Source: Diphasiastrum complanatum
Taxonomy: Eukaryota; Streptophyta; Lycopodiopsida; Lycopodiales; Lycopodiaceae
Assembly (NCBI GenBank): GCA_029204225.1
Contig: CM055109.1
Coordinates: forward strand, 48,137,112-48,201,111
Length of the DNA stretch: 64,000 nucleotides
Direction: 5' to 3'
The translations under genes and the position numbers were made by a program. A model generated the notes under the pieces. It did not search any database. It was given only the letters and a program-made list of their open reading frames with translations, and was not told the origin of the DNA. This document shows, one piece after another, positions 32,401-43,700 of this stretch; position 1 is the first letter of the stretch; every line of letters starts with the position of its first letter.

Positions 32401-35400
32401 ACCGTCATCATAAGAAGTAAGCATTAAAACAGGAAAATCAGCATAAGGTACTGATTTTGGTGAGGCATGTGTGTTTCCTCCAAGGTAAAAAAATGCTTTG
32501 CTATCCTGCAAAGACTCTGACAGCCAACAAGAGGCTGTAACAGGCTGTCCAACAGCCACAAAATCACCAACACTTTGCTGTCCAAATGTTCCAAATGTGG
32601 ACCTTACTGTCCAAAAACCTTCCACAGGCCGTTCTCAATGCATAATAGGATGCTCACGATGTAACATAGGCTGAAAATGATGAATAAACCATGGCTGAAT
32701 ATGTTGTCCACCATCTGCAAGAAAAAAACCAGCAGCTTGCCACTTTGAACACCCAAAAAATCTAGCAACACGCGCGTCACTTTGAACCAATGTACTTATT
32801 GACATGATTTTTCCCCCTCCTCCATTAGTACAAAATGGCTTCAAAGAATGCTTGATTTCAGCCTTTTCCAAAGCATTAACTTGAGAAACTTGCTCATAAA
32901 GTTCTTCACTAATGCATCCATCATTTGCAACAAATGGCTCAAGAGAAGAAGAATGCTCTACCATACCAACATTCCGATGCAAACTTGTACTTGTAGAAAG
33001 ACAATGATCAAACTTTGCATGCCTTTGCTCTTCTACCTTCAAAGAGGATGAAGTAGAGAGGAGAAAGCATGATGATGAATCCTTTATTCGGTACGTCTTT
33101 AGAAGTGTTTCCCAAGCACTTTTAGAGGTCTTGCAAAATCTCAAATGATGTAAGATAAATCTTGTTACCGATAAATCAATGAAAGAGCTTGATCATCACG
33201 TCGATGCCAAACTCCATGAAGAATAGTTGGTGCCATCCAACATATCTTCGCCCGAACAAGTACGAATTGCTCCCAAATCTCTTGCCATAAGAAGCAGCCA
33301 AGAAGATAAACTTTTTCAAACGCTAAATGTGTCCTAAAAGACATAAAAACCAACAAGTATCAAATCTGAAAAATCAGCACCGGAATGTGTCGAAACAACA
33401 CATTAGATGGATGTAGGAACTTGCCCTCCTACAAGCCTTTTGTGCTGAAAATTTCAGCCTGAAATTGCATTACAAACTCAAAAAACCAGCAAGCAAAGAA
33501 TTAGGTTAGCCTCCAACAAAGCTTTTTCCGGAACCCTTCTTTCTTGCCAAAAAGTGTGAACAATACACACACGGATAGGGCTGTTGCAAATACCTTACAA
33601 ATGCTAATATGCTGTCCAATTTTCAGCCTCGAAATGTGATCGGATTATCACAAAAAATTAGAGCCTTCTTCCACACCTGGAAACAAGCAAAAAGAAGCGG
33701 ATCTTCACTTTGTAAAATCAGAAAGGGTGCTGATTTTTCAGCCAAATCAGAAGATAAAAATTGCTTGTAGATGGGCGTCCTCCTGCAAAGGAGAAAATCT
33801 GAACCCCTTTACATCGAGTTGTCCACTAGGCTCAGACTTTATCCACTATATGAGTATATATCATCATATATCTTGGTGTGGCAAACTGCATCCTCGAGAG
33901 TAAGAGGTTGGTTCCTCCTAACCTTAAGCTGGAATTCCTTGGGCAAGCCCAAGATAAAATGCAACTTGACTAAAGCAGGATCTATTGTAGTAGCGAAACG
34001 AGAATATGCCTCCTAAAAGTCTTGTAAGTATGCATCAAGGTCCCCACGTGAATCGTTGCATACTAGCGACAGAATTCAAGTTGTCCAAGATGGGTAAGAA
34101 GGCCACCTTGGAGGCCTTGCAAAAGTTTTTCCAGGTCTTGGGGGCTTTGAGCTTCCCTCGTAGACCTTGCCACAATGTAAAAGCTTTCTTTGTAGGTACC
34201 AGCTGCGGCACCTACTAGCAAACCCCCCCTGTCCTCCCTTTTTCTTCATTCAAGTCGCCCAAGATGGGCAAAAACAAGAAGAAAGTTTCGGAACCTTGAA
34301 TTTTTGGATTTACACGAAATTCATCTTATAGTTTGCATGGACGGATTAATTAGGCATGTACATGGTTTTCGGTGGCTCTGATACCAACTGTTCTATCCTC
34401 ACTAACTGGAAAGCGCTAGGTGGTGCACTCTCCATGCCCTAACCTGTGACTAGACAACAACTGGGATCTAGCTTCCAATTCTAATGACTTCCCGTACCGC
34501 CATCAGCACCTTCGACCTTCTCCTACCCCTAGCTAGCACCATCCTGTCTATGCACATGTGCATACCATCCACCCACTCCTAGGTAGATAGACTGAAGTGT
34601 AACCAAGAACTCTTCCCCTTCTATACCTATAAGGTAGGAGTATCCATGCCTTGCAGCACATATCCCTGATTACGACAAGTGGTATGCATTCGGTTCACGA
34701 GTCATTGCTCAAGTCAATAGGCCCAATCTAATGTATGGTTTCAAGTTCGGTGTGGGACCCAAAGGGTTGGGTCCCTAACATATCAATGACAACTTTGCTA
34801 GTTGTGCTCTTTTAGTTTAGTGTTGGCTCAATCAATGGGTACATTGTTTATGCATGTAGCAATTGCCGAAAGTGAAAGTAGCTAGAGGTGGTGGGTACCC
34901 TCCCTAACATATCAACGACAACTTTGCTAGTTGTGCTCTTTCAGTTCATTGTTGGCTTAATTAATGGGTACATTGTTTATGCATGTAGCAATTGCCGAAA
35001 GTGAAAGTAGCAAAATATGCATTGCTAGAGGTGGTGGTAAGGGTGGTACAATGCATTCATGGTATGCCAACTATGGCTTTGGTTCTTGAAGCTTGGAGCC
35101 AGAAGTACATTAAAAAAATCGAGGAAATTGCCCGAACAGAAAGCTGAAATTGCATGTTGTAGTGCTATTCTTAGCTCAAAATTAGGTCTTGAGGGGGTTC
35201 AAGCATGCGGGTATGTATGAATGGATTTACAAGGGTTGTGAATGCGTACAAAACCATTCCACCCGATGTGGATGCCACAACATGGTTTGGGTTGGTGATT
35301 CTTCACAATGTGTAAAGCTAGCATCCATAGATGCATCCAAAACAGTTCCGGAATCCGGAATCCGGGAGTGTGTAGGATTAGAATGCTACATAAACTTTTT

Positions 35401-37700
35401 GTTCTTTTGGTTTTTTCTAATGCATGTGTTAGGATGGGAAAAAACGGTATTTACGGTTATAAAAAAAATTTCAACACATTGCAATTTGTTGTGAATTGTA
35501 ATCTTCATCCACATAATAGTTTATATCAGACTAGTAACTATAGAGATTTTGGAACTCCGAAAAATCAGAGAAATGTAACAAACCACCATGATTCATCCAA
35601 AAATTGACAGAGAGGCTAGCATTCAAAGGACTCTAAATTTCAACAAATCGATATCAGATATGTATCATGACTCAGAGGAGTCTATAAAGAAGGCTTATTT
35701 CTAAGTCTATAATGGAGGCTCAGAGGAGTCTATGAAGAAGGCTTATCTCTAAGTCTATAAAGAGGGCTCAGAGGAGTCTATAAAGATTGGGACAAGGCCA
35801 AGGGACTGATGACCCTATTGACCATGATTGAGGATGGGCAACCTCTAGAAAAAAAGTGCCAATGACCATGATTGAGGATGGGCAACCTCTAGAAAAAAGT
35901 GCCAATGAATTAATGACTATTATGCAAAATAAGATGGGCATATACTTTGGCTTTTTCCCTAGTAAGATTGCACTTGGGTGAATTCCCAAGTTTACAATGA
36001 AAATCCATATGTTAATTGAGGCCAAGTCTAAACCTTGTGCCACCTACCCCCACCTACCTTGCCACATGGCTTCTAGGCTATCATACACCTAGAATTGGGC
36101 GCCCTCCTACACTCTTACTTCACCATCCAACTCATCCTAACAACTCTCACAAGCTAATACACCTCACCCATTCACTCTCTCTAACTAATACACCTCATCC
36201 ATGCACTCCACTTCATCTTTAGTCCAATTGGAGTCTTCCCCACACCTCATGCACTTGTACTTGACACCTCACTCACTTTGGAATGCGTCTCCACTCTCTA
36301 TATAAGTGGAAATGCGCCCCCCTACCAGGAGAATTCCATCATTTTGCATCCTAGCTTTTCCTTTTTGTTTGTTCTTGTGTACAGGTGCTTTGGAGATGAA
36401 GTTTGAAGCTTTGGCTTAAGGAGGTTGCCAAATTTTGGATTGGAGGCTTTGGAATCTCAAATCCTCTTGGATCTCTCTCTCTCTCCCTCTCTCCCTTCAC
36501 TTTCACTATCTATCTACACCATCTCTCCTATGCTACATCTCCATTTTTGGAGTATCTGCACCATAATCTAAACTTGGCGATTCCTCTAACTCAGCCCACT
36601 ACTACCAAAAATCCAGCAACTCAATTATTATGAAACAAAGCTTTATCTCCCCCAAACTCGGCCCTCCATAGGTCAAAGAACTGTCCATAATGATCTTATG
36701 ATCTTGATTCATGATTTCCACTACCAAACACCCCAAAACTGGATGCATGCATGCATTATGTCCGTCGAAACTTTTGCATGTGTGCATTACTCTGACGTTT
36801 GCCTTTGCATGTAACTGTAGTTTGTTTATTTCCAGTTGCATGTCAAGTTTCTAGACTTCATCATTGCATGTCGAAAGAATGAAGTTTTATAAGGAAAATC
36901 CTATGCTTCTGATAAGCTAGATTTGGAAACAATTCCATTGAAGGGAACCAAGTTCATGTTTCACTTTTTATGTAATTGGCAAAGGCCAATTGGTTTTGCA
37001 TAATAAAGATATCCTTGGGGGGGGGGGGATCCCCATCTTGACCCCTCAGTGCTTTTGCTACATGTGAATGAATTCTTGTGATTCATTGTTTGTCGAGTTT
37101 TATTTTCAAGTCTAATTTTGATTCCTTTTAAGTCGTTTCAAGACTTGTTTTATGTAAAAAGTAAAGTCAGTAAGTTCATGACTAAGGATTGTAGGACAAC
37201 CCTCCCTTGAGGTTCACATTGAGAGAGAAATGGGTTGATTATCATGAGAAGAAATTTGGTCCTCTCCAATAATGGGCATCTCCTCATGTGCCATTTTCCT
37301 ATGTGAATTGATTAATTGCCTTAATTAGAAATTTTGTATATAACAAAAAAATGAAGCAAAATTCGTAATTTTTTATATGAATTTTTATGAATTTATGTGC
37401 TTAAAATTTTTGTGTATTAAGGCTTTCAAAGTTCAGAGGCAACCAGGAAATGCAATAACGTAATCCGGTCTTTAATATTCAAGTCCCTCTCTAACTACTT
37501 TTAAATTGTTAAAGCCCAATGAGAAATTAATGGGGTTTGAATGACTTAACCAAAAAACAAAAAAGTAAAGACCTCCCATGAGCTTCAAGAGGATGGCTCG
37601 AGCACAAGAGAGGGCTTGGGCTCGTTCTGCTACGAACCCGAGAGAAAGGGGGAGCAATGAATGAGCCGAGAGAGGGAGAGCGAGCGTGAGCTTGGAAAAC

Positions 37701-37759
<59 letters not shown>

Positions 37760-40700
37760 TGTTAATGTCTTTTCTATGCCAAAAGGCATATAAGATTGGT
37801 AAATGTACATATCAAGTATGTGGTAACAGTGGCTTCCAGAAGCAAAACTACTCTAGCTAACCAAGGGAGGCATGCTCCTTCCCAAGTTGAGTGGTAGCCA
37901 CCTGTCACATGCTGAATGTAGGACCCGAGAGGAGTATCCCCAAGTATGTGTAGGAAGAAACTACGTCTAGGGTCTGTCCATCGAGAGTGAGCTCCTGAGG
38001 CTGCATGAAAGCTCTAGAAGTGTTGAAGACCATAACCTTGGTCTTTGCAATGTTCACTCCCCATCGAGTACAAAGGCGGCCCCGTAAGCAATCCAATTGC
38101 CTTTGTAATCCCTCTCTAGTCGGGAAGACTAGTACCACATCAACGACATAAAGAAGAATGGCAATCAAAATATTGCCAAGTCTGCAACTAGATCTGCCGC
38201 ATTGTGAGATGACTCTCTCTAGCTCATCAATATATAATCCAAAAAGAACTGGTGAAAGAGAACAGCCCTGCTTCACCCCAATGGTGCTCCAAATGTGCTA
38301 AAAAATACCACTGTCATGTAGTAAACAACCCAAGACTCTCTCATAAAGATCCATCACAACAAGAATGATGTTAGTGGAGAAGCCAAGATCACGGAGTCTT
38401 TGAATGAGCAATGAGCGCGGGACAGAATCAAAGGCTTTTTTGAAGTCAACAAAACAACAGTGAACCGTCTCTTTCTTGTGTTTGGCTTCCTCAATCAAAG
38501 CATGGAAAAAGATATGGTCAGTGATAGAGTAATGGGCTCGGAACACTGCCTAGCCCAAAGCATGTAATCTCCTGGATTCTGCCTCTGAGCTCACGTAATA
38601 GTGGACCAAAGACGGAGTGATGCCTTCAACAAGCTAAAGAAACTAAAACTTTCAGCTATGAAATGGTTTAAGGATATATGGCGTGAAAAAAAACAAAGCC
38701 ATTTACAAGGTCATCCGGACATCTCAAACTTAGAGACTGTTTTCTCAAACTGAAACTCAATATATCTGTTGTGTCTCAACTAAATGCTTAGCTTCAACAA
38801 AACAGATATTGCTAGGCATTTTCTGGAGTCCTTCGCTTTTTGTAAGTCCCTTTTCCTTTCCATCATTTGTACAAATGCGAGATCTTCATGAAGGAAGATC
38901 TTGGCATCTTTTAGTTTAACGCATCATTTTAGTAGTCCCAATCTAATCCCGAAACTAACTGCTCTATATTCAAATCAAAATTACAAATGGGGCTTGACAA
39001 ATCATGTCAAAAAAATTTGCAAGAAAACTGGATTCAATAAGAGCTTCAACCAAAGTTTTAAACTTAACTTTCAAGAGATGAAACCATGCAATTTGTTGCA
39101 AATCATGGCAATGCACACACCTTGCAACAAAAACCCTCTCAAAAAAACCGTCAAATTTACAAAAGTGATTGAACCGGAATTCCAAGCTTTTGTCTCCCAC
39201 TCTTGCTTCATGCCCAAGAAGATCAGGACACGAACCTTGCAAGATCCTTCACTCCACTTCTTGGGCTCCACTTGTATGCTTCCAATGAGCAATTCCTCCT
39301 AGCTTAGGCCTTGATACCGCTTTCAAGACCTCCTCCAAGGATTTAACACTAGGATGTTGAATCAAGAGAAAACAATGGGAGTGGATGGTAGCCAACCAAT
39401 TTAGATCAAACTGATCTATCCTTGAAGCTCTGGACCAACAAAGACTCGGAGAGATGTCCAACCAACAACATGTAGCTACCATACACAAAATCAAAGCTCT
39501 CTCCAAGGGAGGCCTATGGTTATACTTATACACGCCAAGTCCACCTCAACTAGGAGTAAATTGTGACACCTCATTGGCACACCACGACAGCCTAAGATTC
39601 TATAACAAAGATCCATTGTTTACTTTCAATACATAAATGAAAAGTAATGGGAAACTTGGCACCACTATCTATGCCCGACACATGGCACCTATGCATGCCA
39701 TGAGCCTACATGAGGTTCAGAGGGGATCTATGAGAGAGAAGGCATGGATGGGTGGAGAACTATTGTTTGCCCTTCTATTGTGTCAGAGTCTATAACAAAG
39801 ATCCACTACAACTATAGATCATATACTTTCAATATATAAATAAAAGAAAATGGGGAACCTTCTTGGCACTTGTAAAGAATCACTTCCCCACAGCAGTAAA
39901 CCTCCATTCTTTCACAAGCACCATGCCCTTGCTGTGGATCTCCTCCATGCAGGCCGGCACTCTGATATCATTGTAAAGGCTTCCAGCATCTAACCCCATT
40001 TAGAACCAATTGAGCAACACACAGAGATGAGGATGTTAGGCTCACAATCCATGCTCACCCCTGAGCCAAGATTCTACACAAGCATTCAATGATCGCTCAC
40101 CTAGATAGTTAAGTATGGCCCATAGCACCATTGCTCATCTCACTATTGGAGATGCCTCACCTAGGACTAGCGGATCAGAAGGGCCCGCAGAACTATTCAG
40201 GCCTCAACAATCCATTGCACAAGTGATGCATGCCCTCGTGTAGGTAGCCACTACCCTGGCTACCTCCACTAGCATTACGACTGACTCCCAATCTAGTTGT
40301 CCTTGAGCTTTCCACAATTGTTTCTCAGTTAATTCCAACTCCAGTGGTAGGTTAATGAATGCTGATCCTGAGCTGATCTGAGTTTTAGTCTAGTTAGTAC
40401 ATAACCTTCCTGGCTTTCCTAAGTGGACGTTAGATGCAGTCGAATGCTGGTAAGGGATGCAACAACTGGGATCTACCTACCACTTTCACAGAAAAAACGG
40501 TCTTGTAATTAATGATACTTGATAAAGTATTGAGAACATTATCATATAGTGAAGAGAAAAACAAAGAGGGTGCGAAGAAAAGAGTAACAAAGGCCATGAG
40601 AAAATAATTATCATTAAACTCAAAAAATTTATTTTATCAGTGACTCTGTGGCATTAGCAAGCTCTGATATGGCAAAGGATTGAAGCCCTTATATCCCACC

Positions 40701-43700
40701 TGAAAGGTGCTGCAATGCTGATTTACAGAAGCACTTAAGTGTCAGCAACCTAAGTGAAAAAATTCAATATGCTATGCTTAAAAGACGGAAATGGATAAGC
40801 ATGGCATAAGTTGCCAATTGGTCACAAAGAAGCATATTCTTCACAATGAGCTGGTAGCATTGTCTCCTACAAAAGACATGCAGGTTGGGGCTGTCCCATG
40901 ACAAACTCTGATACTGGTCTCAATGCTGAGCTTTTCAAATACGAAGGAAACCCATGATTCATATCTCCGTATAGTATATTATATTGAGTATAAATTATGG
41001 GTTTATTGTTCTCAATGGGCCACCATCTACTTCACAGGAGTCTTTCAAAGCAACTACAAAAGTTTCTATCCATGATTCATATCTCCGTATAGTATATTAT
41101 ATTGAGTATAAATTATGGGTTTATTGTTCTCAATGGGCCACCATCTACTTCACAGGAGTCTTTCAAAGCAACTACAAAAGTTTCTATCGTATTCTACTAG
41201 CCAGTTGAAGCCTTGCAACGAAGAATGATCATGAGTCCCCGTCCATGAGTTGGTTCTTGCAAGGCTTCTGATGATGCAATGATTGTAAAAAAAGGATTAG
41301 CATCTATTGAGTCAAGGAGTTCCTTTTTGCCTTCACACCTTGCTGCTGATATGAGCCATAACTGATTGCTTATATTACTTGCTAGCTTTATTACAATTGT
41401 TGCTAATTTAATGCTGCGTGCAGGATTTACTCCTTACTTTTATAATGTGCTGCAGAATCTACTAGGGAATAACGTATATCTTACTATGTTGTTTTTCTGA
41501 TTGTTGAAACTTTTTGCCTCTGCAGCTACACTCCTCGATCTGGAAATATGTTTGGCATTGGAGTAAGTGAGAATGTTGCAGCAGGTCTTGATAGTCGAGA
41601 TATCTCACGGATGCGTGGGCAAGAAGTCAGTCAGGGGGATGTTCAAACTAGGTAACTTGGATCTATCTGAAAAATAATTCATTGTTTGGTTTCATATAGG
41701 TAAGAGATGGTATATTTAGTGGGAACTAGCTATTTCATGTCAATTTCCTCCTGGAAGTGTATTATCATGTGTAAGTTTATTCAGCTTATCCGGCTTGAGG
41801 CAACAATATGCATGGTTTTGATGTTACTTTTTTTGTAGGTTCAGTTTCCACAATTTAGTCTTCTCATTAGGCTTGTCGGATCCATGAACCGTGGCAATCT
41901 TTAATTTTTTAGTCGTGACTCGTGTTTTGTAAGTCTAAATACAGGTTGTACACTGGGCGAATAGCACGTGGTCTCCGGACAGGCACACGTGTTCTCCTCA
42001 AGGTACTGTATACAGTTGGTCTAATGTGACAGTAGTTAAAGTAGAGCAAAACTGCCATCTTTTAAAAGAGTTTAGACACGTGCTAAAATATGCTATAGTT
42101 GTACATAATAACCTATTTTGTGGAATAGAATAATGTTTATCCTTTGACAGTGCATTGTTGATGTTTTTTGGATTTTAGTGAGATACATGTTACTTAGTCT
42201 GAATCAACTGTAGGTTAACCTTTATCAGATCGCCGCCAAAGGGATGAATGCAAGAGTACTTGCGTAATCAGGGGACTTTGCTTGTTTGTCTTCTCCACTC
42301 TTTGTCTTCTTGGTAAATGCTTAACAACAGATAAGAGATCACATAGTAGGGTAACTATTATTAACGAGTAAATCCCACCTTTAGCTAGTTAATGCCAGTA
42401 TTTTGACATGCGTCATCATGTTGATGTATTTAATTCCTGAACAACACTTGATGCCAATCCTACACATACATAGAGATCACTTTTTTTTCTTGTCCTTGCC
42501 ACCTTGATCATGGGAATACTGAAATTGAGCAAATATGGAACCTCAACCATAGAGGGAGAGTAGGTGTTACAGACGACACAAAGTGGAGCTATCATCTGAG
42601 ACACACAAGGTGACCTCATAGATGACGGTAACATATAGATCATATGCGAGAGCGTCACATCTTATTTATTCAAGATATTTGGAGACATGGTTGTGGAACA
42701 GTCCTAGAGAGTAATTTTATTCTTGATTTGATCATGGGTAATAGTAGTATAGTACCATAGTTTCAGCAGGACACATCCTGCCACAACAGCATTCTGGAAT
42801 GCTATTTTTTTGTTTTTGGACTACAAAATGAAAAAAAACATCTGAATTTTTTTAAACTCTAGACACTAAAAACTAAAAACAAAAGAGTTGCCTTCCAGGA
42901 TACCCTAATGGGATCTCTTGGAACACGTTCGGGAACTCGGAGTGCAGTTATGGGTAGTACTATAACAACATACATGAGACATAGAGATGTTGAAAGAGGG
43001 TTGATACATTGGATTTATTGACACTGGATAAACATAGTTCATCTCAAAGTACCACACAACATAGGCCAGCTGAAACAATGTCTCAATGGAGGATGCATGT
43101 TATCAAAGTTTCATAATGTGTTACATCATACTTCATGATTGCATGCCAACATTCCTCTCTCCCACCTCCCCTGATCTTACAAATTTATATTTATCTCCAT
43201 ATGCTCATTGTCTATGCTTGAATAATATTCAATTATGCCATTCCACACCTTCCTCTTCTTTCACATGTGACATATCATCCTCTATGCGGTTGGAAAGCTC
43301 AACCCTAGAAACTTTTGCAATATAGATGAAAGTTAAAATATCTCCATTCATGTTCGAATTGTCGTCTCTCCCTTATCACCATGTGTTCAACCAAGCTGGT
43401 TTCTGTCAGATCTGCCATGTATAAACATCACCCATTCCATCACAAAAGCTTCAAAGCCTCATGTATTTTGGCACTAAATAGCATTGTGATGCCTATCTTT
43501 TGGCTAAGCTCAAGCACTTATTAGGATTATTGTCTTTGCAATTGTGTTTGGGTATCCACCAAGCATAATGCAGCCCACGTTCTGGAACGTGATCCGGGAT
43601 TTCCCATTAGGGATTCCTAGAACACAATTTTTTTTTGGGTGCCAATATGGGTATCAGATTAAAGGTGTTTTCAAGAGCAATTCCTTACCTAGCTTGCTAG

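Larger units (their letters stand above)
32146..34372 (-). mobile_element. Non-autonomous minus-strand LTR element interior with gag-like ORFs
   Basis: Bounded on its 5' side by a primer site (about 34373-34386) and an LTR (34389-34780). Coding pieces on the minus strand: 33165-33356, 32635-33144 and 32146-32625. Across the first two, a frame-shifted Copia-type Gag (UBN2) signature is seen: WHRRDDQALSLIYR, then RFCKTSKSAWETLLKTY. The rest (ISEELYEQVSQVNALEKAEI; SVGEQIIDSKIREDVMVKEH) is unrecognised. I find no protease, integrase or RT. No matching 3' LTR was identified; the chromovirus end at 32100 seems unrelated. Confidence 0.5.

Noticed and set aside
36016-36222. Thr/His/Leu-rich ORF
   Set aside because: Low-complexity C/A-rich DNA without any domain.
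37472-37810. 112-codon minus-strand ORF
   Set aside because: Mostly the (TC)n LINE tail plus flanking DNA; no motif.
38901-39302. 133-codon ORF with a Ser-rich start, first thought a transit-peptide protein
   Set aside because: It opens with TTG and not ATG, lies next to a possible worn primer site, and shows no family motif.
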